A DNA stretch of 61,106 bases from Euprymna scolopes. Taxonomy: Eukaryota > Mollusca > Cephalopoda > Sepiida > Sepiolidae. How positions within the stretch are numbered: the stretch's first letter is position 1; every line of letters starts with the position of its first letter. Shown here in pieces: positions 43,011-55,663 of this stretch. A model generated the notes under the pieces. That model had not been told where the DNA came from, searched no databases, and saw only the letters and a list, made by a program, of their open reading frames with translations. Made by a program: the position numbers and the translations under genes. The stretch spans positions 26,600,542 to 26,661,647 of the forward strand of contig CM044493.1 in the NCBI GenBank assembly GCA_024364805.1, given 5' to 3'.

Positions 43011-44071
43011 ATTCAACATTCAAAAAGTGATAACTATTCCAATCTCTTCTCATAATTCTAATTGTTCATACCTTAGATAATCCTTGCAAACTTTCTCTGT
43101 CACCTCTCTTCTATATCCAGATTATGTATTCCTGCAATTTCCAAGCAGGATGACGAAATAAAAGTTAAATATAAAAAATGGGTTTAATAAAATAAAATAA
43201 AACAACAACAAAGAGAACTAGCCAATACTTTTTATTTCGATATATAATCAATAATCAATCAGACTAATGATAATAAAAAGCCATACCGAAGTATTGCAAA
43301 AGTCTGAGGTATTTGAAATTGGTATAGATACCCTGACTGACTGGACCTCAGTCAATCAGAGATAAACATATACTCGTAAGCCAAGTGAAGGGTACATAAC
43401 AAAACATACACTCTCCCCCCTCCCTTTTGAAAAACAAAAACAAAACATACAGTTCACCAATTAAATCAATGGGACAGGGTGGATGGGTCTATCAAGGGCA
43501 GGCTTGTACTTGGCTGCTAAGAAAAAGACATATGCTAGATATACAATTCCAAGGAAAGCAAAAAGAAAACAGATATAAAGTTTCAAGTCACCCAAAAAAA
43601 GGGAAACACAAGGACATGGGGAGGGATCTTTTTTGTAATTTTCATTTTTTTTTTTTTTTAAATTTTATTTTTAGATTTAAAAATGTTAGGAAAAAATAAA
43701 GATTTGAAAATTACATTAAAGGATTTTTTTTTATTATTACCCATATGATAGCAATGACATAGTGACATCACCTGGGTCATTTTTGCCTGTGCCTAGCAAT
43801 GAGTGAATGGATATGGGATCTCCGAAAAGATATACAAGAGAGATTCAACGGGGTGGGGGTGGGGGCTACTAACTTCACAACTGATTGGATCAATGCCAAC
43901 AGAAGCTGACAATGCAACATACAGTAAACATATTGAAAAGTAATTAATTTGCCAGTGTGGGTGGGGATTTATCTTCATCAATTTCCTACAGTGATACCTT
44001 AATCCATCAAACCGGAAAATATATTGTATATATAAATTAATGTGAATGTGAGAAAATCTAAGGATAGACAC
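43011..44071. other. no gene recognised
   Basis: No supported coding region. The frame 43427-43699 is Lys-rich chance sequence over a T-run. Confidence 0.4.
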
Positions 44072-44268
44072 CAATTTCTTTCATTATTATTATTATTACT
44101 ATTATGTGAATTTCTTTCATTATTATTATTATTATTATTAATATTATTATTATGTGAATTTCTTTCATTATTATTATTATTATTATTATTATGTGAATTT
44201 CTTTCATTATTATTATTATTATTATTATGTGAATTTCTTTCATTATTATTATTATTACTATTATTAAA
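44072..44268. repeat. compound minisatellite, five units of GTGAATTTCTTTC(ATT)n
   Basis: AATTTCTTTC followed by a variable (ATT)n tract recurs at 44078, 44108, 44157, 44197 and 44231. It is a microsatellite that has itself been duplicated with its flank. Confidence 0.9.
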
Positions 44269-44516
44269 GTACGATGCATGTTTTTATGTCAATGATGTAT
44301 GTGCATATTTAAATACCGCTGGATATTATTAACAAGACTTCCCTAATAAATTCTTACGAATCCAAACAGAAAAGATTAGTTGCTCCTTTCTACGTAAGAA
44401 TTTGGGAAGGACGACCATGAAGCTGAAAGTGCGATGATAATAACCAGTTTATTTTATAAGAATATGTTGGACTAATTTAACACTAGAGTCAATTTTTATT
44501 TCTTAAACAGCTTTGT

Positions 44517-44520
<4 letters not shown>

Positions 44521-44560
<40 letters not shown>
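44521..44560. repeat. (AT)n microsatellite
   Basis: About 20 uninterrupted AT units. Confidence 0.95.
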
Positions 44561-44562
<2 letters not shown>

Positions 44563-44678
44563 CAGTACTTAATATTGTTTCAGTTTTCTAGTGTACATCC
44601 AATGATACGCTAGTGTTTATAAAAAAAAAAAATGCTCAATAACAGGCACAGCGTTATCATAGTATTATTTTTACTTTT

Positions 44679-44779
44679 TATCCAAACATTATTGCCTACA
44701 TTTTTTGCATATATGTTTCAGTTGGGATTTTCTTAGAAATAGAAGCTTAAACATATATGCAACCAATAATGTTTGTATA
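44679..44779. mobile_element. about 100-bp inverted-repeat element
   Basis: TATCCAAACATTATTGCC and TGCATATATGTTT (44679-44718) are mirrored by AAACATATATGCA and CCAATAATGTTTGTATA (44749-44779). Arms of about 30 bp with small gaps around a 30-bp centre. Possibly a MITE. Confidence 0.55.
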
Positions 44780-45384
44780 AAAACATTAGATATATTGTTA
44801 TTATTATAAACTTTTGAATTTAAAAACACTATGAAAAAAAAAACATGGATCACAACATGGACGTTTGAAAATGAACAAGTATTTCAGTACTTCTACTTAT
44901 GAACACAACATTCCAAAAAGTTAATGAGTTCTGTTATATTAAGTACTGATTTTTTAACTTTTATTATTCAAGTCTTTCAACATGAAAAACAATTTCCAGT
45001 ATTTCATCCGAGAAGGAAAGGAAGCTATTGCTAGTTATGTTTTGGGGTTGTCTTGTATAGTTTATTATTCTGCTGGCCGTAATTGGATCTGTCTTTTAAT
45101 ATTAGTTTTTTGGTAGCTGCTAAAAAAAAAAATACAGCTTTTACTGAACTGAAGACAGATTGTTTTTGTCATCTGTTTTTAGTATTTGTCTCTATTGCCT
45201 AATTAATAAATTTAATTCCTTCTACTTTGATTCATATAGTAATGTTTTACATTTGAATTTATTTGCATATTCTTCAATTATATTGCTTATATTCATATAA
45301 CTGCTTATATTAGAGCTGTTCTACTAAATGGCAATGCAATAAGAACTTGGTAGATATTATGTTTTTATTGGAATCCCTTGAGAT
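44780..45384. other. no gene recognised
   Basis: AT-rich sequence without a supported feature. Confidence 0.4.
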
Positions 45385-45815
45385 GAGGTGTGTATTTATT
45401 TATTCACAAACCGTTATCATCGTCTTCATAGTTGTTGTTGCTGGCCTTCATCAGATGATTAACCACGAAGGTATATGAATGCCGAGTCTCATAATTGTAT
45501 CCCCAACAATTACTGCCTTCCATAGCTGTTGTTGCCTCACCACGTTTTGGTCAATTAATCCTCTGGTCTGTTTTGGGTAAGATTGAAACCGCTATCTTCA
45601 GACAATTCTCATCTGAAACTGTATTATCTACTGCATCACGAGCTCTAAAAGTGGTAGTGAGACAAAAACAACTATGGAAGGCAGTAATTACTGCGAATAC
45701 AGTTACGAGACTCAGCATTCATATCCCGTCGTAGTTAATCACTTGATCACTTGAAGCAGGCCAGAGGATAAGTTGGTCGAAACGTGGTGAAACAACAACA
45801 ACTATAAAGATAAAT
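45385..45815. mobile_element. inverted-repeat element with hammerhead-like motifs
   Basis: The left half (45460-45575) reads TATATGAATGCCGAGTCTC, AATTACTGCCTTCCATAG and CACCACGTTTTGGTCAATTA. The right half has the reverse complement of the same text (45660-45795). On the plus strand near 45750 it reads CTTGAAGCAGGCCAGAGG, then AAGTTGGTCGAAACGTGGTG. On the minus strand at 45454-45441 it reads CTGATGAAGGCCAGC. The two together suggest a parent core of CTGATGA, a GGCCA/TGGTC stem and GAAACG. No protein is recognised. Confidence 0.6.
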
Positions 45816-45869
45816 AAAGAAAGAACTTGGTAGTTAATTCCATTAATCATTTTCAATCGTCGTGTATCA

Positions 45870-45970
45870 TTTAATAATGCAGCATTCAACTAACAATCCA
45901 TCTATCTCTTTGACTCTAATCCTTGAATATTTTTTGGCCTTGATAAGTGGTGACTCGTTAATAGGTAAAA
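45870..45970 (+). mobile_element. LINE family I, tail only
   Basis: CTAATCCTTGAATATTTTTT, then GGCCTTGATAAGTGGTGACT. The preceding CAACTAACAATCCATCTATC matches the tail-only copy at 8440. Confidence 0.7.
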
Positions 45971-47965
45971 GGTAAAGAAAAAGAAGTTTGTAGAATCAGT
46001 ACTTATTTTTTTGTTTCCCCTGATATGGTGTCTAGCCTTAAATATAGGATAGAATGTTTTAGAATAAGTTAAATATAATCGCTTTCGTTTTCAGGACGTA
46101 ATAGGCTATCTTTTTAAGCATTCATGGCTTTTCTGATCTCAGAATAAAAAAGGGAATCAAAGGAGAATCGTTTTATTTGATTATGGGAAAAGGGGGCGGG
46201 AATAAAAAGCAGAAAGTGGATAGGAATTTTTTTTATATATAAAATGTGCACTACAATATGAGTAGCTGACAGACGTTATTCATTACAAGACAGAAACAGG
46301 AGCAAATTCCCGTATTTGGACTTCTGTGGGTGAATCAGTTCAAGACTTATCGGAGATCCAATAGAAATGTTTGCAACCCAGCTCAACATCTTATCACAGC
46401 ATTTAAAAGTTGCATAAACTGTCAGTTCTCAAGTAAAACAAGCAAATAACAAGAAGCAAGGAAAATGTAACAAATTCTTTTTTAAAGTGAAATCGGCATT
46501 AAGTGTACATTTCATTTTTTATGAAGCAGGGCAAAAATAAAATAATAAAAAAATAAACTGGGGAGACTTAAAATTCAACTCTGACATAGATTTTGTTGCA
46601 GGGGGTACATAATTATCAGAAGTACAAAGTTTGTAAAAGCGAAGGAAAAAAATGGATAAAATAAAAAGTAAATGTAATGCAAGGTTCACAGTTTGAACTC
46701 GAAGTTTTTTTTATCATTAGTTGTTTTTATTTTTAGCAGACAAACATAAAAATATATTCTTTGAACGAAAAAAAAATTACATTGTTTTGGCTTAGGAATT
46801 TTACAGTTAGAAAAAAACAGGATTTATGTAAAATGTTTCTGGAAAAATAAAAAGAATTATATTGATAACTTTACATGTTGTAGTTTCACTTCTCTTCACA
46901 AAAATGTGCCACAAATAAACATTATTTGGTGCTAATGCAGTATGAGATTCTAAAGAAATCCATTTCCAGTAAAAACATTTATGTACTTAAGTGTCATCTC
47001 GAAGTTAGTATAAATTCCAAAAATTATGAAAAATATTTCAGTAGATGTGCTTCATCTATTTTTATTGTTTTACAAAAATTCATAGACACTAGTGATCCAA
47101 CATTTTCCATTTTGAAATGGTGGATTTTAATGGAAAGCAAGGAAATAAGTCAAATTGATTGCAGTTAACTTCCTTGGATTCCAAGAACTCTTCTACATTA
47201 AAACATATAAAATTCTATAATTCGATGAAATTTTTACTTCTGATTATTTTTCTACTGGATCATTGTTCATAATTCTTTGAATTGATATTAATTTTGACAT
47301 GTCATAGTATTTTTATCGGAAATGATTTTATTTGAAATCCCATTAAACTGCAAAAGCACCCATTATTTAAATTTAGATATTTAGCAATTTATGTTAACTA
47401 TCACTTAAAAATTTGGGCTAGCTTTGTTCTGAAAAATGCTAAAGAGATAAAGTATAAAAGTTGTTGGAATTTAAATATTTAGCCTTAAAACATCTTTCAA
47501 CGGAAGTATCAATCATATTTACGTTTTTCTATCAAACAATTTTAATTAAATTGTTTTTTATAGGCTACTTCCTCAACGCAAATATTATTTTAACATCTTT
47601 AATTTCCATGAATATAAAGTACGATTGGTAATTTTACCATTTCTTTGTTAGAAAACATTAGTAGCTATATTTTTTCTTAGATAGATGTTCATTTGAATAT
47701 AATTTACAAATCAATATACAAGTAATGTCTTCTATGTATTAATGAATTTAATTGACAATGATTGTTTTTTATGACTTAAAAATAGTTATAAAAAATTTTT
47801 ATAATTAACATTTTTTTCACCTGAAAACAACTGTTTATGTTATTTATTATGCCTAATTAGACGTGATCTAGTTTTAATTTTTAACAACAAACATTTAATA
47901 TATATGCATATATGTATGTGTGTGTGTGCATATATGGAAATATTCTTTATTCACTTATATTTCCC

Positions 47966-48003
<38 letters not shown>

Positions 48004-48083
48004 AATCTTTATATTAGCTCAATGTAATTACAGAGCATATAATGAATGACAAAAGTTGGAATATAAACTTTTGTCATTTATCC

Positions 48084-48123
<40 letters not shown>

Positions 48124-49499
48124 CATAGAGAGAGAGAAGAGAGAATATACATAAACATTAATTTGTTATGAACTGTTTAGTTATGCTTATTAGTCACACA
48201 AACAATTGTTTTGTATCATTCATCAGTACTATATATAGAGTACATTTGCTAAAATCTTATAGATATATATAATAGAAATATATAGATCGATTGTCTTTAA
48301 TATTTCATCAGTTAGGGCCCCAGAACATTCTTTGTCATCAGATGTGGGATTCATGTTTTCCATAGTGACACGAGATAATTTTTTCCATGAAAATCTATCG
48401 TTTACGTTAGTTTTGATGTGCCATTGTTTGATGTCATCTTTGAGTTATTGCAAGTATTTTCATTGTTTTTTTTTGCCTCAGTTGAGGTAACTGTATATCT
48501 GTTTATCTAACAGTTTTATCTTCTGCATAATTTCTAATTTCATTAGCAAATTTGTTAAAAAAAAACTATATCTCTTGATTTAGATTAAACATTACTAAAT
48601 TTATATTTTTGTGAAGTTCTATTTATGTTAAAAGGATAAAATTGTTATGTGCATGTTTGTGGGGGAAAAAAGTGTCCCTGCCAGATTCTTCAGAGTTTCA
48701 ATTGCAGCATTTGCTTTTTTGTATTGTTTGCCTCTCAATGCGTGGTTAACTGAAGAAGACACTTAAATTGTTTTGTAGAATGAGCCATTCTTACGAAAGC
48801 TCAGAAGGTGTCCAATCAAATCCCTCAATTGCTATTGATTTAGTAGTATTATGGAATACGGTAAATACATCAAATGACAACTGATTTATTACGTTTTTGA
48901 ATTATTCATTTTAATCAAATATAAATTTGTATTTTTTAATTCAATATAAATATGATTATAAACCTTACAAAAAGGTGGGATCACATTGTATAAGTTTTTA
49001 TGGATGTACCCATTTATTTATGTTTTTTAACTATTCTGTTTAACCAAATATTATTAACAGACCTTTGTAACTGATGTTGCTATATTGATTAAAAAAGATG
49101 GTCACATTGTATAAAGCTTATTCTTATAAATGTCTCAAAAATCTAAGATATTTAATCATAATTGGTTTTGAATTTGTACTAAAGAGAAATACTTTTCAGA
49201 AGAATACACTCTTCGAATTTTTCTGTACAAAACCTAATTATTTTAAAACGTAGCAGTATATCTATTGCACTGTTTAAATGCGAAAGTTAGAAATCAAATT
49301 ATTAAAACACCTATAGTTTGCATAATGCTCCTGTTATAATCTGTTTTATGTTTAAAATATCTGGCATAAAATGATTAAAAGAAAACAATTCCAATATTGA
49401 AAGTCTGTACTTTTTAATTGATTTTGAATTTTGTTCTATTTGATAGTTCTTTGGAAATATTACTGAGCAAAAAGTAACGGTGTTAGTAATTATGATTCA
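45971..49499. other. LINE-poor AT-rich stretch with microsatellites
   Basis: No gene, LINE or SINE is recognised over about 3.5 kb. (AT)n lies at 47971-48001, (GT)n at 48088-48113 and (GA)n near 48128-48144. AATGACAAAAGTT and AACTTTTGTCATT at 48045-48077 form a short hairpin. It could be intron or UTR, but nothing proves that. Confidence 0.4.
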
Positions 49500-49805
49500 A
49501 GGCTTTGATAGCAACAGAAACACTACCACCATGATTTGGTCCTGGATATGACCTTAAACTATATCCAGTGGTGAGGCCCCAGCTTGCGGGCTTTGAGGAG
49601 TGTGGAGCCACCCTTTAATTGCCATTGCTCCCAGGTCCACTCTGACCCAGAGTGGTAGTACCTTTTAGGGTCCCAACTATGGGTTAAATAGAAACCGACT
49701 TGAAAACAACAAATATATTCTATTAAAAAAATTTTCTTCAAAATCTTTGGATTCGGCGTTAAATAACCTGAAAAGGGTTGATATGCCGTAAAACAAAAAC
49801 AACCA
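49500..49805 (+). repeat. interspersed repeat R1, 3' end, with upstream unique part
   Basis: GGCGTTAAATAACCTGAAAA, then GGGTTGATATGCCGTAAAAC (49772-49791) and (CAAC)n-like units. The last 100 bp matches R1 copies at 4640 and 11036. The upstream 200 bp (GAGGCCCCAGCTTGCGGGC) is GC-rich and not found in the others, so a different family may share this 3' end. Confidence 0.55.
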
Positions 49806-50129
49806 ACCAACCGACAACTTTATTTGATTAGTAGATATTCTAGTCCTTATTAGCTTACAATTACTTTTATCACTTTTTACTTTATAACATCTCAAATAAC
49901 AATGTGTGGTGTAAGTACGAGTTCATTGGCTTAGCTATAAAAAGAATGTGTATAATTAATAAAACCATCAAACTCACACTTGACCTTATATCTAACCTCT
50001 TGAAAAGTAGGTAAATAAAATAACTAATAGAAGCATTATTTACCATTAGGTAATGTAGCCATAAGCATTCAGGGCTATTATACAATTTTTTGTACCTAAA
50101 CTGATTACTTTATTTTCATATCTTTATGA

Positions 50130-50640
50130 ATAAAACAGTAGATGTATGTATGTGTGTGTGAAAATATTTAACCGATAAACTCTTAAACTACTGGTCGCAT
50201 AAAACTGAAATTAACAGGAAATAGTAAACATACACTAAAAATAGTTTATGATGAGTAAAATCTTTACTTGGATTGATGAATAATACAGAAATATATCGAC
50301 AACTGAAATGCGAAATTCATTCATTTCAACTTTCCGACATTTCTATTAGTTTGCGCATGGGTAAAAGTAATCATAGCTTAAAGTGATTTAATTTTAAAAT
50401 TCTCTTATGTATCTGTCGGATTAACTCAAACGGTATCGAACGCAGCTGAAGTGCTATCTATTTTGTTTTCGATTCAAGCTGATGGTACCAAAGTCCTTTT
50501 TATTTAACTTTTGAAATTAGTACCACATGTATAATATTTAATAGAGAATTGGCTCAGTAATAATGAATATGAATTCTGCATGAATGAAAATATATTTAAG
50601 CGTATTTCATGACCAGGCAAAGCTGGACGCCAAATACTAA
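50130..50640 (+). repeat. interspersed repeat R3, unbroken copy
   Basis: AAACTCTTAAACTACTGGTC, ACTGAAATTAACAGGAAATA, TTCGATTCAAGCTGATGGTA and AATATGAATTCTGCATGAAT, ending ATGACCAGGCAAAGCTGGAC near 50600. Same order and spacing as 30692-31645 without the LINE. Confidence 0.7.
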
Positions 50641-50836
50641 TATTTTATAAACCATTTATAGAATTATAGTATTTTAAAACAAATTTAGCCAAGCCAACCA
50701 ACTTTGAAATAAACAGAAACCAAATACTGAGGCTTGCTAGTGATTAGAAATGTGTTTTTGCAGTGACAATTTTTCTATGTTATTGAGACTAAAAGTATTT
50801 CTCATTCCTTTTTATTCGTTTCATTATTATTTGGTG

Positions 50837-50837
<1 letters not shown>

Positions 50838-50870
<33 letters not shown>
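50838..50870. repeat. (AT)n microsatellite
   Basis: About 16 AT units. Confidence 0.95.
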
Positions 50871-50873
<3 letters not shown>

Positions 50874-51664
50874 TCGAGGACAATTTAAAGAGGAAGCACA
50901 AGCTTCACACAAAGGAGTAAAACATTAAAATCACAGCACAAATTATTATTGAACAAAACAATGTCATTTTTAAGCATTTTTGAAGAAGAGAAGATAAAAA
51001 CAGAATGAAAATGTTTTAAGAATCTATTTCACATCAAACAAGAGTTCATCTTCACAAGTGTGTAACAATTCTGGGAATTGTAAAAATAGGTTCATGCAAG
51101 AATAGATTTGATAGTTTTGTCTTAATTTTGTATTCATGCATAGTCGTAAAATAATACAAGGGTTTAATGAATGCCTCTCTTTTTAAGACAAACATTATTT
51201 AACGTTCATCAGTGCAGCATGAAGAAAATAGTTTAATCAAATCACAAACGATGCAGAGTAGATAATAGCTTTAATATTATTAACTCTTGGACAAATAATT
51301 TTCCAGTTTTATGTATGTGTGTACCCCTTGGATAGAGTTTTGTTTTAAAATAAATGCTCCCAAAGAAAAATATGTCAGAGTTAAAGTATTATTCTTAAAA
51401 AGTGTTCTTTAAAAATCAGTATAAAAGCAGCATCCATTTTGTTTCTTAAAATGCAAAAGTTCTAGATTTGCATTTAAAACTTAGCTAAGATGAAGATGAG
51501 TTTCTTGCTTTCCCATTTTCCAAAGGATCTGGCCCTTCTTTATTGCATAATTTCTAAGCTATATCAGAGTAGTGAAATCATATTTCTCAACCAATAATAA
51601 TAAGAACTTTAGTAAAACACTGAATTACTTAACTATATAAATGAAATAATATTAGAGAAAAAAG

Positions 51665-52192
51665 GACTTATACAAGATAAGAGCTGTACTATTATCGGAA
51701 TTTCTCGGGAAGTTTACGTAAAACGCCATAAGGTGCTGAAACTTAGAGCCAATTCAATCATAGCAACCAACGTCATTTAAAAAAAAACATTTGTTATTAT
51801 TGGTCACTTACATAAACAAAATTATATTGATTGTACAAAAAAATCATAAAATAAAATATTTATTCATAAAACTTACAATAAGTGTTTTTTATTTGAATTT
51901 GAATTTTCTTAATGTGTTTTTTTTTCATTTGAATTTGGACTTTCTTAATGTTTCATAAAAATTGTTCAATAATTATTCATTCTATTTTTTTCATAACGAC
52001 AAAAAAAATCTTTTCAACTTGAAGTAATTTTAATTTAATTATCTTCCTAATAACAGAAATATAGTTTTTATTGAAAAAAAAAATTGAAGAGTATGCGCTA
52101 AAAAAGATAAAACTTTCATCAGCACCGTTCAGCGTTTTACGTAGAATGCCTGGAAAATTCTGATAATAGCACAGTCTTTATTCTGCATAAGT
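51665..52192. mobile_element. inverted-repeat element, about 530 bp
   Basis: The left arm (51666-51747) reads GAGCTGTACTATTATCGGAA, TTTACGTAAAACGCC and GGTGCTGAAAC. The right arm, reversed (52191-52111), reads AGACTGTGCTATTATCAGAA, CTACGTAAAACGCTG and GGTGCTGATGAAAG. The arms are about 80 bp at roughly 75% identity by eye. The centre is AT-rich and non-coding, so probably a non-autonomous DNA transposon. Confidence 0.65.
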
Positions 52193-52688
52193 ACCAAGAA
52201 AACTTCAAAGTGATGTTTCTAATAATAATTAACTCATTTTTAGATTTGAGAAAGAGAAAAAAAAACGTTTGATTTGTTCAGTTAAAACAAATATTATATT
52301 TTCTTAAATTGCTTCATAAGTAACAGAAAATATATTTATATGCATTATTGCAAATGTTGAAAAAAAAATGCAGTGAAAAGCTGAAGAACAGCTGTGGTCA
52401 TTGTAAAGTGAGGAATGAATTTAATCAAGTTAAAATTTTACATTTCTGGAAGGAAAGTTCACAGAATACATTTCTTTGATTTCATTTCCTACTTCAACAA
52501 TTGCAATAAATAAAACCAAATATTTTTTCATGGAATATCTGATTGTTTTTTTTTTTGTTGTTGTTTTTGCATTGTGTTCATGATTTCATGCTTCTGTCAT
52601 ATTAGAGGGGAAAAAAAACAAGAAACAATTTCTGTTGTAGATGCCAACTGATTAAGCATTTCATGTGATCTTTATTGAAATTATACTG

Positions 52689-52864
52689 TTGGCTTACTTA
52701 AATGTAGCCCGATCAGCCACGTATATGAAAAAAAAAAATTGTTGGTTTTGTCTCGGACAATGTGTATACAAATAATTCCAGACAAGTACACAATGAAATA
52801 CATATTGCCTCATTCTTAGATTCTTCCAGTTAATTAGCATTCGGGCTACATTTAAGTGAACCAC
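52689..52864. mobile_element. 176-bp miniature inverted-repeat element
   Basis: GGCTTACTTAAATGTAGCCC (52691-52710) and, reversed from 52862, GGTTCACTTAAATGTAGCCC. The arms share 18 of 20 positions. Confidence 0.75.
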
Positions 52865-54236
52865 TCTGTATAAAAATAATTTCTCAAATGTTACATCTTA
52901 ATTTAATTTCGAATATTACTTCGAAATAGAAATCATATTCGTTTACGGCTACAAATAAATGATAACGTAAAAAAATTATACTTTGAATTTAGAGTTCTTC
53001 AGTAAATGTTATTTTACGTTTAACAACGATAGCATCATTGTATATAATTCTCATGCAATTCAAAGAAATAAATTTTCTCTCTGGACTGCAGCAGATTCAG
53101 ATTGAAGCATTCAAATCAATGAATGATACTTAGTTTAGGGTGTCTAAAAATATGAAAATGTACTCGCACTTCAACTGTTATCAGCGTTGTCTGGACAATA
53201 ATGACCATCATTTTGAACATTTGTGAATATGATTTTTTTTAATTACATTTGCCTTCTGTATTCAAAGCTATCCCATTTCACTCGATGTTCATAAATAAAA
53301 GCTTTATCGCCATTTGAAGCGTGAGTACATTTTTTAGTCAGCCTTTGTAAAAATGAATAAAGAAGTGAAAGCTGAACAGATGACTCTGGGTAGAAGAAAA
53401 GATGCATATAAGAAATTGTTGTGATTGGGTCAACTTTTTTCTCTCTGATATATAAAATTGTAAATTGGAAGCCATTTAAATGTATTTGATTAGTGTTAAT
53501 ATTAAATGGTTCTAATGTTTATTGCAAATACATTCAATATTTATGAAAACAAATTTGGAATTAAACTGATTAACTAAAGTTTATAAAATGATTAAGAAAA
53601 AAGGGTTGAAGGGATAAAAATGTGAATATAAATACCAAAATGACACAAAAAAATTGCAGTGCACATTTTTGAAGCAAAAAAATTTCAAAGAAAAAATAAA
53701 AAATAAAATAGAAAAGAACTGCCAGAAACAACCTGCCCTGAGTTCAGTTTGGTGAACAAAACATTGCCAAGTGTACAGACCAAGAAAAAAAAATTATTGG
53801 GTTGGGGTGGGGGAGGAGAGGAATTGAAAAAAAAACAAACAAACAAAAACAAAACAAAAATGAATATACATACACTGATCTATACTGAGGTAGTCAATAC
53901 ATAAAGTTTTTTTTTTCACAGCTACATTGTATATAATATCAGCTGGTGAAAAATGCAAAAATCCCTGCCAATTTTATGTGAGCTTGTTTCATCTGTTCAA
54001 CCAGATCTGCTTCATAACTTCTAGTGGAAGTTTACAGGTCCCGTCAGTATGTTAGATATAAGTAGTTTGAATATAGATGAAAAAAATATATGTATATATA
54101 CATTTAATAAAAAAAAAAATGAAAGGACATTTTTAAAAAAACTTGTAAATTTCAAACAGTAACCAGAGTTGTAATTTATTTTTGATATTTGCCTTTCAAC
54201 TTATATATAAATGTGTATATTTCTCTTTGATCTGAT

Positions 54237-54237
<1 letters not shown>
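52865..54237. other. no gene recognised
   Basis: AT-rich sequence with A-runs. No repeat match and no coding signal. Confidence 0.4.

Positions 54238-54304
<67 letters not shown>
54238..54304. repeat. (AT)n microsatellite, longest in the window
   Basis: About 33 uninterrupted AT units. A second (AT)n is at 54498-54523. Confidence 0.95.
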
Positions 54305-54307
<3 letters not shown>

Positions 54308-54490
54308 GGATGTAAATAGCGTTTCAGACAGCTGTTTTCCCCTTCTGTGGTGGGTACTCCATGCGATAATAAAGGGAGATCCATTTGATCAAATAGACCA
54401 TAAAGTAATTCCTGAGAAAAGATTGTAGCAGATGGATTATAAGTTCATTGGAAGAAAATGTGCATGTTTGTAGGTATGTATGCGTGTCTG

Positions 54491-54528
<38 letters not shown>

Positions 54529-54534
54529 GAATAC

Positions 54535-54670
54535 CTACAGACACTAGTGTTATCAGTGCAGGGAGTTACAATTACAGCCGGTTGGGAGATTCGAACCTGG
54601 CCACGAAGCCATCTCTGACTCCATTAGCAAAGAAAAACCACACGGCCAATGTTAACTGCAAGAAATGCAG
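54535..54670 (-). mobile_element. tRNA-derived SINE
   Basis: The minus strand from about 54645 reads TTGGCCGTGTGGTTTTTC, then TAATGGAGTCAGAGATGGC and GGCCAGGTTCGAATCTCCC (54605-54585), with an A-box-like region and a near-perfect B-box GGTTCGAATC. The acceptor stem pairs for only four positions (GCCG with CGGC), so it is not a working tRNA. A body of about 45 bp runs into (AT)n. Confidence 0.65.
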
Positions 54671-55663
54671 TTGGAATTAACATTCATACAAAGCATAAAT
54701 GTCAAAGCCGGGCGAGAGTCATCTCATGATTATGGCATCATAGTCTGCGCATGTAAGCTTAAGTGACCGACTTATGTCAACTTAGTGCTCAACAATAAGA
54801 ACCGAATTCTTAAAGGGGCAGACATATATATAAATTCCTTTGAGTTGTGAGCTCAGTAGTACTTTAATATTACTAAAGCTCTAAATAAATAATGTTCTGA
54901 ATTTACAAAATAATTTTTTTCCTGCAATCGTTTTTATCTTTTCCAAGATAAATGCGTCTTTTAGAAGGTGCCGAAACGATTGTATGAATAAAAATGTTTA
55001 AGTTAATGTTATCATATTATATATATTATCTGTTTGTACATATGTATTATTTTTAAAAAATTGGCTAATCTTTCAGATGATTAATAAAGACGGTTTGTCA
55101 TTTGCGAAAATATCTACTTTTAAAATTTACCATTCACTAAAAACTGCTTCTTTAAACTCTCTGAGATGGAATGGAAATACTGCTTTGACGACCACGGAGA
55201 ATTCACTCCGATGATAGTGCCCCAACATGGGTACATCACAAATTGCTTTGGATAAAATAACTAATTAAAAATCATGTAACAAAAAATGCACCTTTCTGTT
55301 TATTTTATAAGTTTTGTGTGTGCATATATGTATTTACTGTGTGTTTGTATGTGTATGTGCATATATGTATTTAGCGATGTTTGCGATGTGTACGTGCATC
55401 TAGGTATTATTTAGTACTGTGTGTATGCGTATGTGCATTTATGTATTTACTCTCTGTGTGGTGTGGGTTTAAGTCGAAAACTTTTGAGAATCCATAAACA
55501 ACAAATCAAGAAGGCAGCTTTTCAACGATCCGTAATCTATATTTGCCATTTATGCAACAAATCTTGCAGATCATTTGCCGACTTCGAACCACCACAGGTC
55601 ACGTGACCGCTGATGTAAGTCTGCAATGCTCGTACTCATTTAATGAGAGATCGTATGTATGCA

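Noticed and set aside
44042-44332. Leu-rich and Ile-rich proteins on opposite strands
   Set aside because: Both are translations of the (ATT)n compound minisatellite.
48745-48810. CTGAAGA followed later by CGAAAGC as a hammerhead
   Set aside because: The loop between them is about 40 bases without a flush stem II, and only a GAAUG/CAUUC pair lies inside. Chance is more likely.
54585-54650. functional tRNA gene
   Set aside because: The acceptor stem pairs in only four positions and the element continues into a SINE-like body.
54935-54985. GAAGGTGCCGAAACGATTG as a hammerhead
   Set aside because: There is no CTGANGA and only a two-pair stem. It may be a Penelope-type end, but it is not supported.
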